From Mesorhizobium liriopis (lineage in GTDB: Bacteria > Pseudomonadota > Alphaproteobacteria > Rhizobiales > Rhizobiaceae): a stretch of 64,000 nt of DNA. The DNA lies in contig NZ_JAMXQS010000006.1 of NCBI RefSeq assembly GCF_024053505.1, positions 62,001-126,000 on the forward strand, given 5' to 3'. Shown in pieces: positions 40,033 through 47,667 of this stretch. The position numbers were made by a program, and so were the translations under genes. The notes beneath the pieces are model-generated. The model had not been told where the DNA came from. It worked only from the letters and a program-made list of their open reading frames with translations, and ran no database searches. How positions within the stretch are numbered: position 1 is the stretch's first letter; every line of letters begins with the position of its first letter.

Positions 40033-40560
40033 TCAGTTCTCCTCTTCGGCTTCAGATGCGCGCTTAATCTCGTCTGGTCCGATACCGACCACGATCGTTG
40101 AAGCCAGTTCGTCGAGGCACTCGTGGACGGCCGCGCGGATCGTCGCCTCGATCTCGGCCGCGCTGGTCAGCCCAAGCACCCGCGGTGCCAGTTTGGTTGG
40201 AATGGCGAGGAGCTTTGCCCGCACCCTCGCGAAGGCGGCCGTGATACCTGCCAGCACCTCGTCGCGTGGCAGCAGCTGGTTCCGGAGCCGCGCGGTGCGC
40301 ATGCGCTGCTCGTCGAGCGCGGCCTCGGTCTTCTCGCGCTTGGCAGTCGTCAGACGCAGCTCTTCACGCTTCTGCTCTGCGTTCTCACCGCCGGCCTTCA
40401 GGTAAGCGACATAGGCCTGCACCGTGCGCTCGACGGACCACTTTCCGCGGGAAACAGGTTCGGGGATCGTGCCGGCCTTCGACAGGCGGCCCAAATGCAC
40501 CTCGGAGAGCCCGCAGATGCGGCCCATCTCAAGCGTGGAGACTGTCAGCGTTTCCAACAT
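40033..40560 (-). CDS. Nu1-like phage terminase small subunit
   Basis: A 175-aa protein with an N-terminal winged-helix region (MGRICGLSEVHLGRLSKAGT, then IPEPVSRGKWSVERTVQAYV), a charged helical middle (KREELRLTTAKREKTEAALD) and a C-terminal region RLRNQLLPRDEVLAGITAAF. This follows the lambda Nu1 layout: wHTH, coiled region, large-subunit-binding end. It would mark DNA for packaging. No large terminase is present in the element, so it would need a helper phage's motor, or it acts only as a DNA-binding protein. Confidence 0.75.
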   Translation of the reverse strand: MLETLTVSTLEMGRICGLSEVHLGRLSKAGTIPEPVSRGKWSVERTVQAYVAYLKAGGENAEQKREELRLTTAKREKTEAALDEQRMRTARLRNQLLPRDEVLAGITAAFARVRAKLLAIPTKLAPRVLGLTSAAEIEATIRAAVHECLDELASTIVVGIGPDEIKRASEAEEEN

Positions 40561-40698
40561 AACATGCCTTTTTTCGAGGTCTGTCTCTGACGGGATTTCG
40601 GGGTCGCCCCGACCCGCAGTAGGAGGGGGACGGCTCGAAAGGTACCTGAACCCAGGGGGGTGTCTGGGGCGGTCTGGGCGGGGTCGAGGGACATCGGG

Positions 40699-41271
40699 TC
40701 AGGCCTCCTCGTGGTCGAGGCCGAGGCGTCGGCGTTCATGTGCCTCCCTGTCGGTTAGGGCGGGCTGCTGGCGCGATCCTCTGCCCACGTCCGACAGAAC
40801 AGCTTCGAACAGGCCCTCGCACTCAGCGAGCTTTATGGGGGCTTTGCAGACGAGGTGCATGAGAAGCGGGAAGTGGCAGTCACCCATCCCGGCATTGGCA
40901 TAGAGCTGCATGATGCCGGCGACGCGCTTCATCACTTCCTGCTCGCGAGCTTCAAGCTCCTCAGCGTGTGTGAGGGTGGGCGCCTTCGGCTCAGCACTTG
41001 GGACGAGGCTGAACTTCGCCTTGCCGTTGAGCCTTCCACTCTCGATGTGCATCTCGGTGCGTTTGGCTGCGATCTCGCCCCGCGTCTCGAACAGTTCAGC
41101 TCGCGTCTCCTCGTCCTTCTGGAACACACCCTGATCGCGGCATGCGTCGAGGTATGTCCGCCGCAGGGGCAGATCGGTCACGTTGGAAGGAGCGGAGTCC
41201 GCACCGGACCGAAACGATGCGGACTCCTCACCCTGGTCCACTACCTCCAGGGGTTCATGATCCTCGGTCAT
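40699..41271 (-). CDS. Phage-operon protein of unknown function
   Basis: A 190-aa protein, MTEDHEPLEVVDQGEESASF at the start: acidic N-terminus, helical middle (DEETRAELFETRGEIAAKRT, AEELEAREQEVMKRVAGIMQ) and a C-terminal part with NAGMGDCHFPLLMHLVCKAP. No family recognised. It overlaps the upstream gene by ATGA and is separated from the Nu1-like gene by 138 bases in which no sure gene is seen. Confidence 0.72.
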   Translation of the reverse strand: MTEDHEPLEVVDQGEESASFRSGADSAPSNVTDLPLRRTYLDACRDQGVFQKDEETRAELFETRGEIAAKRTEMHIESGRLNGKAKFSLVPSAEPKAPTLTHAEELEAREQEVMKRVAGIMQLYANAGMGDCHFPLLMHLVCKAPIKLAECEGLFEAVLSDVGRGSRQQPALTDREAHERRRLGLDHEEA

Positions 41272-41678
41272 CACTGGCCTCGCTCCGGCTCAGGCAGGCC
41301 GCAGAGACGGCGCATGTTGGCTGCGAGGCTTCCGTCCGCTGCATTCGGGTTCGGAATGCCGAGGAACGGGTTTCCGTCCTGCTGGCCGATCACCCGTCGC
41401 ATGTTCGCCTTGGCACGCTCGGTAGCCTCCGTTTGCCGCTGCTTGGCTTGGGCGACGATATCGACGCGCAGCGGTTGCTGCTGGGCAGGTGCAGGCGCAG
41501 GCGCAGGCGGGGTCTGCGCCACAGCGGCAATAGGCGGAACGGACCTCACACCGCTAAAGGCGATGCCGGGGCGATAGGCTGCCGTACGGCTGGCGGAGCG
41601 GGCGTGATCCCGGATCTGGCGTGACAGGTTGTCGACCATCGCGCGACGATCGAGCGGGGTTGCGGTGGGGATGGTCAT
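41271..41678 (-). CDS. Phage-operon protein of unknown function
   Basis: A 135-aa protein with a basic start (DRRAMVDNLSRQIRDHARSA), a Pro/Ala/Gln linker (PPAPAPAPAQQQP) and a conserved-looking end (ATERAKANMRRVIGQQDGNP, FLGIPNPNAADG). ATGA overlaps at both ends place it firmly in the operon. Function unknown. Confidence 0.68.
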   Translation of the reverse strand: MTIPTATPLDRRAMVDNLSRQIRDHARSASRTAAYRPGIAFSGVRSVPPIAAVAQTPPAPAPAPAQQQPLRVDIVAQAKQRQTEATERAKANMRRVIGQQDGNPFLGIPNPNAADGSLAANMRRLCGLPEPERGQ

Positions 41679-42220
41679 AGGTCTCTCCTGAACCGGCTGG
41701 CTTCCGTGAAGGTGTTGGTCTCATCCGGGAAGGATTCCGGCATCTCCACGCCGTGCTTGGCGAAGACTGCTTCGGCGCGCGCAAAGCGGTCCTGGGCAGC
41801 GCGGAGGGACGCATGCGGGCTGGGGCGGCCATACACCCGGCTCTCGCTCTCCAGAGCGCGGACAGGGCCGCGGCACTCGTACGGTTCGGTGTGAGGTGCA
41901 CTCGCTGCGGACGGTGTTGCTGGCCGTGCTGATCCGCCCAGATAGCTCGAGGCGAATTCCGACGAGCGGCGGACGATGCTGCCGAACCCCATGCCCAGTG
42001 TCAGCGGCGCGCGCGGGTTCCGCTGTCGGCCAATGCGGTTGCCCTTCCGCCTCGGACCTTTCGTCTTCGATTCCTTGACGGGGGCAAGGACACCAGCCGC
42101 ACGCGCGGCCTCTGCGACCTCTGGCTTGACGTTGCCCGACCAGAAGGCCGGATAGATCACGTGCTGGCCGCATTCGTGCCTGTGCTCGAAGGCAATGCGG
42201 AACTGAACGAACTCGGTCAT
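41675..42220 (-). CDS. Phage-operon protein of unknown function
   Basis: A 181-aa protein. The start MTEFVQFRIAFEHRHECGQH is followed by VIYPAFWSGNVKPEVAEAAR, a basic stretch KGPRRKGNRIGRQRNPRA and a helical C-terminus. Its ATG overlaps the stop of a 59-aa gene (ATGA at 42217-42220), and its stop overlaps the next start. No family recognised. Confidence 0.68.
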   Translation of the reverse strand: MTEFVQFRIAFEHRHECGQHVIYPAFWSGNVKPEVAEAARAAGVLAPVKESKTKGPRRKGNRIGRQRNPRAPLTLGMGFGSIVRRSSEFASSYLGGSARPATPSAASAPHTEPYECRGPVRALESESRVYGRPSPHASLRAAQDRFARAEAVFAKHGVEMPESFPDETNTFTEASRFRRDL

Positions 42221-42396
42221 GCCCGCGCCCCCAGGGGCACACCCTGCCGCGCAAAGATCGGCAAGGATTCTCGATACCGACCCAGCTCATCCTTGCCCGC
42301 AGGACGGGATAGCATGGCGCGCAGGTGCTTGTACTTGTCCCACTCGCCGCTCACCCTTGTCGCGCGAGCACGCTTCTTGCTGGATCGGGAAGCCAT
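42217..42396 (-). CDS. Very small basic protein (59 aa), unknown function
   Basis: Read by hand on the minus strand: starts MASRSSKKRARATRVSGEWD, continues KYKHLRAMLSRPAGKDELGR and ends GVPLGARA. Its ATG overlaps the stop of the 42396-43502 gene and its stop overlaps the start of the 41675-42220 gene, both as ATGA. This double coupling is strong evidence that it is real although very short. Strongly basic N-terminus; perhaps nucleic-acid binding. Confidence 0.7.
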   Translation of the reverse strand: MASRSSKKRARATRVSGEWDKYKHLRAMLSRPAGKDELGRYRESLPIFARQGVPLGARA

Positions 42397-43502
42397 CAGG
42401 CGGCCTCCTCTTCGACTTCGGCAACCGCCAGTGCCCGAACGTTGCCGAGGTTCACGCAGTCCGCCAGGCTGACCGAAGGTGCGAAGAAAGCGGTCGGCGA
42501 CTGACGGCGGGCCTCCTGCTGATCCCTGAAGGCTTTTTCGCCTTCCGGAGTGTCAATGCGTAGCGCCACGCCAGCTTCGACCGCAGCGTCTGCGACGTCT
42601 TCCGGTACATTGTGCGACCAGCGCGAAGTGATGATGGTGTAGGCCTCGCCTTCGGCTGTCCGGTAGGCGAAGTGGACAAGCGAGTAGATCTGCACGAGCG
42701 GGAAAGTCGGCACGATCTTGGGCCTGAAGCGGACCGGCACGAGGTCGGTGTCATCGAGATCGGGGGACAGCTCGCCTGCCACGATGTCTTTCGCCCGGTC
42801 GCGCAGCCGCTCGCTGATAAAGTTCGCCGCGAAGGTCCGCGCATCGGTCGGGATCGGAAGCTCGCCAGTGGCGTAGTACCGGGCCCGGCCGTCCGTATCG
42901 AGCAGCCGACGCAGCGCCGAGGCGTGTCCGTCGTACTTGGCGAAGTATTCGGTCGGGAAGGCAGATGGGATAGCATGAGCGATGCCCTCGGCGATGACGG
43001 CCGCGACGAGGCGCTCCTTGTCGCTCTCGCCGTCGCCCAGCTGCTCGGAGAAGTCGATCACATGCAGGCTGGGCGGAATGGCGCCGACCATCTTCGAGGC
43101 GGCCTTAGCGAGCGCTGCGATCGCATCATTCAGTTCGACTGCGGCCTTGTCGACCGCACCCGCAACGCGTTCGAGTTCCTTGGCCGAGGCGGCACGGACA
43201 TCCTCGTCCTTCGCCTTCGCCAAAAGCTCTTCCTGCTCGGCGTGCTGTTCATCGAGATCGTGAAGCACACCCTGGATGGTCTCGATCTCGTCTTCGTTAT
43301 CGCGCACCGCCTGGGTGAGAGCTGAGAGGTCAGCGGTGGGGTCGGATGCCAGCGCACTCTTGCGCGCCGAGCGGGCCGCTTCGAACTTGGCAGTGGCATC
43401 CGCCAGCCGGCCGTTCAGCGTCTCGCGACGCGCGGCGAGGTTGGCGATGGCAGCCTCGATGGTGCTCACCGGGTCTTTGCCCAAGAGCTTCGAAATCTTC
43501 AT
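42396..43502 (-). CDS. Coiled-coil protein of unknown function in the phage operon
   Basis: A 368-aa protein. Residues about 10-140 form a long coiled coil (AAIANLAARRETLNGRLADA, LHDLDEQHAEQEELLAKAKD), followed by a globular part with IPPSLHVIDFSEQLGDGES, AIPSAFPTEYFAKYDGHASA and ARTFAANFISERLRDRAKDI. It is not a tape measure, protease or capsid by its motifs. The ATG at 43502 has AGGAT upstream; a GTG at 43526 would add eight residues and lies just after the upstream gene. Function unknown. Confidence 0.7.
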   Translation of the reverse strand: MKISKLLGKDPVSTIEAAIANLAARRETLNGRLADATAKFEAARSARKSALASDPTADLSALTQAVRDNEDEIETIQGVLHDLDEQHAEQEELLAKAKDEDVRAASAKELERVAGAVDKAAVELNDAIAALAKAASKMVGAIPPSLHVIDFSEQLGDGESDKERLVAAVIAEGIAHAIPSAFPTEYFAKYDGHASALRRLLDTDGRARYYATGELPIPTDARTFAANFISERLRDRAKDIVAGELSPDLDDTDLVPVRFRPKIVPTFPLVQIYSLVHFAYRTAEGEAYTIITSRWSHNVPEDVADAAVEAGVALRIDTPEGEKAFRDQQEARRQSPTAFFAPSVSLADCVNLGNVRALAVAEVEEEAA

Positions 43503-43528
43503 GGTGATGGATCCTGTCTTGGCCACGG

Positions 43529-43762
43529 TCAGGCCGCCTGGTCGGAGATGTCGCCGGCGCGGAACACGCCGCCGAAGGATGCGCCCCGAGCGCGCAGGCG
43601 CTGGGCTGTGGCGCGCAGCACAAACTCGTTCACGCTCATGCCCTCACGCGCTGCAGCATCGAACAGGGACGCGCGGAAGGCAGATGTGACGCGGCCACCA
43701 TTGAGCATCAGCGCGACGGTGGCATCAGGGCTTTCGGAAATGGGAAGAGGTGTCTGGGACAC
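43529..43762 (-). CDS. Ribbon-helix-helix-type small DNA-binding protein
   Basis: A 77-aa protein starting at GTG with GAGGAG upstream. The pattern VTSAFRASLFDAAAREGMSV then NEFVLRATAQRLRARG is a ribbon-helix-helix fold (strand-helix-helix, S-x-NEF-x-L cap). Such proteins are Arc-like repressors or antitoxins; no toxin partner is seen next to it. It heads the 43762-41271 operon, whose promoter would lie in the 385-base gap behind it. Confidence 0.7.
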   Translation of the reverse strand: MSQTPLPISESPDATVALMLNGGRVTSAFRASLFDAAAREGMSVNEFVLRATAQRLRARGASFGGVFRAGDISDQAA

Positions 43763-44147
43763 GAAGGCCGCTCCTCTCGATTGATCGGGAAGAGAATGGA
43801 CGAGAACGTCAGGCCTGAGGACTAGGCAGGGTTATGCATGTGTGGGCACGGATTGAGTGAACGTCAACACTCCCGCTGGCCCGTCAGTCAGCCCTGACTT
43901 TTGCGCAGATCCAGCCGGGAAGCCTCGACGATCGAAGAGTGATCAATGATGGAATGTCTTCATCCTGCAAGAGCATTCATATCTTGATTACAAGAGGTAC
44001 TTATAACGTAAGTTATCTCACTACAGCTTTGGAGGTACAAATATTAACGTGATTGGATACCGTAATATTTAGATGAACTTCGACGAGGGGTCAGACTTAA
44101 TCTTGACCTTTCCGCTTTTGGAAAGACAAGTTTTCGAGGAAATGACA
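43763..44147. other. Divergent intergenic region, AT-rich in its right half
   Basis: 385 bases between the leftward RHH gene and the rightward Gly/Ser-rich gene. From about 43970 the sequence is AT-rich compared with the surroundings and contains ACTTA-taacg-TAAGT (43999-44013) as a small inverted repeat. It should contain promoters in both directions, but no clear -35/-10 pair could be fixed. Confidence 0.5.
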
Positions 44148-44981
44148 ATGTTTATCAAGAAAACACTGACCACGCTCGCAGTCGGCACGATGCTTGTCGG
44201 CTGGACAGCGGTCAGCTTCGCTGACAGCACCGGCGGTAGCGGCACCAGCGGCTCAGCTTCATCAGGCAACGCCAGTGGGGGGAACGCATCCTCATCGGGC
44301 TCAGGGGGCGGCTCGGCCTCAGGCGGTAACGGCTCGTCTGGTTCAGCGTCCTCCGGATCGGCCGGGGGTGGCAACGCCTCCAGCTCAGGCGGTGGTTCAG
44401 CCAGTGGTGGCTCTGGCACCTCTGGCGATGCTTCGTCGGGCTCGGCCGGCGGCGGAAACGCTTCAAACTCGGGTGGTGGCTCGTCAACCGGCGGCAGCGG
44501 AACGTCCGGTGACGCCTCCTCCGGGTCGGCTACCGGCGGGAATGGAACGTCCTCAGGCGGCGGCAGCGCGACCGGCGGCAATGGATCGAGCGGATCGGCC
44601 GGTTCTGGCTCCGCTACAGGTGGGGATGCCAATTCGTCAGGCGGCGGCACGTCTGGTGGTAACGCTGGCACCGGCGGCAGTGGATCTGGCAATGGTGGCA
44701 CCTCTGAGGGCCATAACCCAGGGGATGGTGGTGCGACTGGCGGGACCGGCAGCAGCACTGGTGGGACAGTCGGCGGCGGCACAAATGGTGACGCAGGCTC
44801 AGGCAGCATCGGAGGCAACTCGGATACCACGCCGAACGGAGGAGCAGTCACCGGCGGCGACGCCACAAGCGGTAGCGCCTCAACGGGCAATGCTTTGGGC
44901 GCCAGCAGCGACAGCTGGCCTAGGTCTGCCGGGTCGGTCGATGATCCAAACTTCGTCGGCCCTGACAAAGAAGGCAAGTAA
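44148..44981 (+). CDS. Secreted Gly/Ser-rich low-complexity protein
   Basis: A 277-aa protein. Signal peptide MFIKKTLTTLAVGTMLVGWT then AVSFA-DS, followed by about 200 residues almost only of Gly, Ser, Ala, Thr and Asn in repeats such as GGSGTSGDASSGSAGGGNAS and SSGGGSATGGNGSSGSAG, and a short acidic end DDPNFVGPDKEGK. The ATG at 44148 has GAGGA 7 bases upstream, better placed than the ATG at 44142. Such proteins are exported, flexible and often surface-attached or adhesive. It is transcribed against the flanking leftward phage operon, as expected of a lysogenic-conversion gene. No anchor motif is visible. Confidence 0.8.
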   Translation: MFIKKTLTTLAVGTMLVGWTAVSFADSTGGSGTSGSASSGNASGGNASSSGSGGGSASGGNGSSGSASSGSAGGGNASSSGGGSASGGSGTSGDASSGSAGGGNASNSGGGSSTGGSGTSGDASSGSATGGNGTSSGGGSATGGNGSSGSAGSGSATGGDANSSGGGTSGGNAGTGGSGSGNGGTSEGHNPGDGGATGGTGSSTGGTVGGGTNGDAGSGSIGGNSDTTPNGGAVTGGDATSGSASTGNALGASSDSWPRSAGSVDDPNFVGPDKEGK

Positions 44982-45059
44982 TCTCTTCTGAACTGAATGA
45001 CTGCGGCCTCACTCAAGTGGGGCCGCATCGTATCTTTTGCCTGACGGTACACCCGATGC

Positions 45060-45368
45060 TTGGACTATCTCGCCACATTCGATCGAAAGCGTTCTTCAGT
45101 GAAAGGCTCAGCCGGACGAGGCCATCAACCCGATCTCGCCCGCCAAGCGACCCGTCTAACCCCTCGAATTTCCATCGACCAGCACGGCCGAAAGTGCTCT
45201 GTGATAGTGTTTACGCCACACACCGGGCGTTTCTCGGGCCACATTGATCACTTGCCGCACGACCCTCAAAAAAAAGCAGCATTGGAGTCTCTTGAGAGCT
45301 CCAAGAATCGCATGATATTTGAGTGCCACCCTGAACTCGCTACGGCTGCGGAAGATCCTGTGGCCTGA
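45060..45368 (+). CDS. Hypothetical protein, start uncertain
   Basis: The frame encodes up to 102 aa with a second half that reads like a genuine protein: ISIDQHGRKCSVIVFTPHTG, HIDHLPHDPQKKAALESLES, NRMIFECHPELATAAEDPVA. There is no ATG at the 5' side; TTG 45060 or GTG 45099 would have to be used. It lies rightward after the Gly/Ser-rich gene. Function unknown. Confidence 0.45.
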   Translation: MDYLATFDRKRSSVKGSAGRGHQPDLARQATRLTPRISIDQHGRKCSVIVFTPHTGRFSGHIDHLPHDPQKKAALESLESSKNRMIFECHPELATAAEDPVA

Positions 45369-45410
45369 ATCCAGTGCAGCGAATTGCTTTGAGCGTGGCC
45401 CGCATGACCC

Positions 45411-45689
45411 TCATGTCGGTAGGCCGATGTGCTCAGCATAACGCTTGACCTCAGGTGCATCCCGGCGTCCTTCGCGAAGAAGCTCAATCGCTCTAACATC
45501 TCCATATCGGGCCATTTCCAAAGCGAGTCGATTGATTTCCAATGGACTGCCCGGGGTTGGTTGGTGCGCAATTCCGTATAGGTGGCACCAGCGGCGGACC
45601 GTATCCTTCGACCTGCCGATCTGATGTGCCGCCCGGTCGAGGTTGGTGATCTCGTCCGGCAGGCTGAGGATGGGCGGCCGCGTCGACAT
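45411..45689 (-). CDS. Helix-turn-helix protein
   Basis: A 92-aa protein starting MSTRPPILSLPDEITNLDRA. An HTH can be read at about 15-36 (DRAAHQIGRSKDTVRRWCHL), followed by a region SPLEINRLALEMARYGDVRA resembling small MerR/AlpA-like or phage regulatory proteins. ATGA overlap with the upstream DUF6074 gene. Last gene of the leftward early operon. Confidence 0.7.
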   Translation of the reverse strand: MSTRPPILSLPDEITNLDRAAHQIGRSKDTVRRWCHLYGIAHQPTPGSPLEINRLALEMARYGDVRAIELLREGRRDAPEVKRYAEHIGLPT

Positions 45690-46027
45690 CACGCCGCGTC
45701 CCCATGCTGCTCGCCAAGGATACCGAGAATAATCTGACGGCGCATGGCACAGACGATGCCTTCTCGAAAGATGCTGGTCTGGCGCTCGATCTCGGCGGCT
45801 GGAAAACGCTGACGCTGCATGCGCAGACGCATCAATGCGACTTCCTTGTTGAGGTACTTCTGCTGACGATCAAGCGGCAGTGCGAGAGTTTCGGCAGCGA
45901 TATCCCGCATCGCTCGCCTCATCGCAAACGCCGGGAAGGCGACGAGTTCGCCCGACTTCCGTGCTGGCTGGGTGGCGAGCCAATCGAACAGATCGAGTTG
46001 CGCACAGGGATCAGAACGGGACGTCAT
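45689..46027 (-). CDS. DUF6074-family protein
   Basis: A 112-aa protein: QLDLFDW near the start, then GELVAFPAFAMRRAMRDIAA and a long helical C-terminus (EIERQTSIFREGIVCAMRRQ). The LDLF-x-n-VAFP-x-n-RR pattern is DUF6074, a family common in rhizobial phages, of unknown role. It starts within the 3' end of the DUF1376 gene (17-base overlap) and is coupled by ATGA to the HTH gene below. Confidence 0.75.
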   Translation of the reverse strand: MTSRSDPCAQLDLFDWLATQPARKSGELVAFPAFAMRRAMRDIAAETLALPLDRQQKYLNKEVALMRLRMQRQRFPAAEIERQTSIFREGIVCAMRRQIILGILGEQHGDAA

Positions 46028-46856
46028 CGTAGTCTTCCTCGCTGTCCTCGTCGACAAACTGGATCGAGCCGTCGGCGGCAGACAGAATTTGGTAGCTTTC
46101 CCCTGTATCCATGTGCCGGACGGTGTAGCGGTTGCCCCCAAGCTCTTCGAGGACGACGCAGACGCCAATGCTGGGGATTGGCACCTCGTCATCCTCACGA
46201 AAGAATTTCTGCTTGGTGGTAGGGGACGCGGCCGAAGGTCGAGCGTCCCTACTACGGTCCAACGTAGAGCTGGATCCGGTACTCATAGAGCTGGAGTTAT
46301 CAGAAGAACGATGACGTTCATTAAGAACGTCTCGTTCTGACTCTGTCATCTCTCTCTTACTCTTCTCTCTTTCTCTGTATGCCTCAGCATCGTCGGGTCT
46401 TTGTTTTTCTTTGTTTTTTTCCCAACGTTTGGCTGCTTTTTGTCGCCCCAACTCGCTCCTATTGCGCCTGAATTCCTCCTCCATTTGAGCAGCATCAGCC
46501 CAAAGGCCACCGGACGATCTTGTGACCAGTCCCTGCTCGACGAGGCTGTCGAGAGCGGTTTTGAACGAGCTGGTTTTGAATATGTGGCAGGCAGTTGCGA
46601 GGCGGCGATGATCCTCCTTCAGCGGACCTTGATCCTCATGCATGTGGGCAAGCAAGCGAACGTAGATGGTGAACTCGACAGGCGACAGACGGCTGGTCTG
46701 CGAAAGGAAACGCGCCGCGTGGAGTCGAAACCAGGGTGCTGGCGCTCGGGCTGCGTCCAGCGACCCGGCGCCGCGACCGTCCGCTTTGCTCTCAACATCG
46801 CTCGCTAGGCTTCCGATGGCCCCCGGTGCTCGAACATTCCGCGCGACGGCGCTCAT
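46011..46856 (-). CDS. DUF1376-domain phage replication-type protein
   Basis: A 281-aa protein. Residues about 40-115 form a DUF1376/YdaU-like domain (WFRLHAARFLSQTSRLSPVE, then IYVRLLAHMHEDQGPLKEDH), the winged region found in phage replisome organisers, followed by a basic coil (KAAKRWEKNKEKQRPDDAEA), a Ser-rich linker and an acidic C-terminus. It may bind the element's origin and load a host helicase. The ATG at 46856 overlaps the upstream stop (ATGA); a GTG 27 bases earlier is an alternative. Confidence 0.8.
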   Translation of the reverse strand: MSAVARNVRAPGAIGSLASDVESKADGRGAGSLDAARAPAPWFRLHAARFLSQTSRLSPVEFTIYVRLLAHMHEDQGPLKEDHRRLATACHIFKTSSFKTALDSLVEQGLVTRSSGGLWADAAQMEEEFRRNRSELGRQKAAKRWEKNKEKQRPDDAEAYREREKSKREMTESERDVLNERHRSSDNSSSMSTGSSSTLDRSRDARPSAASPTTKQKFFREDDEVPIPSIGVCVVLEELGGNRYTVRHMDTGESYQILSAADGSIQFVDEDSEEDYDDVPF

Positions 46857-47053
46857 GTCGATTGGCCTTTCCGGCGCTGCCACTCTGCGATCGCCGCATC
46901 CGCTTCTTCGCGCAGTTCGGCCTTCGACTTTCGCTTCTTGAGAGGCCCTACCAGAGCGCTCAGCGGGATGCCTTGATCGGTCACATCATCAGCGCCGCGG
47001 TCGCGGACGAGCTGGCGCGATCGGTTGCGGTCCCAGTCCCGGCCGCCGCTCAT
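46853..47053 (-). CDS. Small charged protein, unknown function
   Basis: A 66-aa strongly charged protein, MSGGRDWDRNRSRQLVRDRG at the start and a helix KKRKSKAELREEADAAIAEW at the end. ATGA overlaps with both neighbours fix its start and show it is part of the early leftward operon. Function unknown. Confidence 0.7.
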   Translation of the reverse strand: MSGGRDWDRNRSRQLVRDRGADDVTDQGIPLSALVGPLKKRKSKAELREEADAAIAEWQRRKGQST

Positions 47054-47346
47054 TTGCACGCCCTCCTCATCCGGCCTGCGAACCGCCGAACGATCTCAAA
47101 AAGCTCTCTGTCCGTAAGATCCGGATGGCGTCCCCTGAGGAAGGCGGCGACGGTGACGAAAGCATCGACGGGTGACGCTTCATCAGCGCTCGCCTCTGGC
47201 CACTCCACGTCGGTCAGACGTACGACGACGTCCTCGATGCGGGGAACCGATCGGGCAGGCCCGGCGCCGTTTGTCCCGCATTTTTCCGCCGTTTGTCCGC
47301 CGTTTGTCCGCCTGTTGGCGTTGGCATTGGCGGGTTGCGGGCTCAT
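47050..47346 (-). CDS. Small hypothetical protein of the early operon
   Basis: A 98-aa protein: Asn/Gly-rich start, then PRIEDVVVRLTDVEWPEASA and a helical end HPDLTDRELFEIVRRFAGRM. Coupled by ATGA on both sides (47346 and 47050). No family recognised. Confidence 0.68.
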   Translation of the reverse strand: MSPQPANANANRRTNGGQTAEKCGTNGAGPARSVPRIEDVVVRLTDVEWPEASADEASPVDAFVTVAAFLRGRHPDLTDRELFEIVRRFAGRMRRACK

Positions 47347-47552
47347 CAGACTGCGCTCTCAAATTTCGTCTTGAGCCCCAGCTGCTTCGCCACGATCGCA
47401 ACGGGCACGAGCAACGACTTGTTGATCTCGATGGTGGGGATTTGACCGTTCCTCGCGGCCTCATACGCCTTCGAACGGCACATGCCGAAGAAGATGCGGC
47501 CAGCGTCCGGCACGCTGATAGTTGGGCTGCTCAGGGCGTCGTCAAGAGTCAC
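47346..47552 (-). CDS. Helix-turn-helix protein, excisionase/AlpA-like
   Basis: A 68-aa protein starting at GTG with AGGAGA upstream. ISVPDAGRIFFGMCRSKAYE then AARNGQIPTIEINKSLLVP is the MerR/excisionase-type winged helix (DAG...S-KAYEAAR-G-IPT). It is the first gene of the leftward operon and divergent from the integrase unit, the usual position of an excisionase or an early activator. The tandem CCTATGTAGGA boxes lie directly in front of it. Confidence 0.8.
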   Translation of the reverse strand: MTLDDALSSPTISVPDAGRIFFGMCRSKAYEAARNGQIPTIEINKSLLVPVAIVAKQLGLKTKFESAV

Positions 47553-47560
47553 TGCTATCT

Positions 47561-47588
47561 CCTATGTAGGATATGAACCTATGTAGGA
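47561..47588. promoter_or_regulatory. Tandem CCTATGTAGGA boxes between divergent HTH and integrase units
   Basis: CCTATGTAGGA at 47561-47571 and 47578-47588, 17 bases centre to centre; each is a near-palindrome CCTA-TG-TAGG. They overlap the leader of the HTH gene and lie before a TTGACT box (47603-47608) pointing to the RHH-integrase unit. Two identical half-turn-spaced sites fit an operator for one of the two flanking DNA-binding proteins. Confidence 0.6.
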
Positions 47589-47667
47589 AAATCTAGCACA
47601 GCTTGACTTGCGTGCAACATATTTTATGCGCAAGTTACGTATATCGAGAAAAATGCGAATTTATCGA

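Noticed and set aside
40545-40694. 49-codon frame just upstream of the Nu1-like gene, minus strand
   Set aside because: Begins with an ATG and would overlap the Nu1-like start by 16 bases, but composition is unconvincing and no ribosome-binding site is clear; left as doubtful.
41675-43502. Head proteins hidden in the unknown operon
   Set aside because: I looked for portal, protease (Ser/His/Asp), HK97 capsid and large-terminase motifs (Walker A/B) in the five proteins and saw none; kept as a question in the findings rather than called.
44069-45052. Long Pro-rich open frame on the minus strand opposite the Gly/Ser-rich gene
   Set aside because: It is the mirror of a GGN/TCN-rich repeat on the other strand; no ribosome-binding site and no signal or domain. 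The plus-strand frame has a proper signal peptide and a well-placed GAGGA.
30000-47000. Insertion sequences or transposase genes inside the element
   Set aside because: No DDE, HUH or serine-recombinase motif and no terminal inverted repeats with target duplications were seen.
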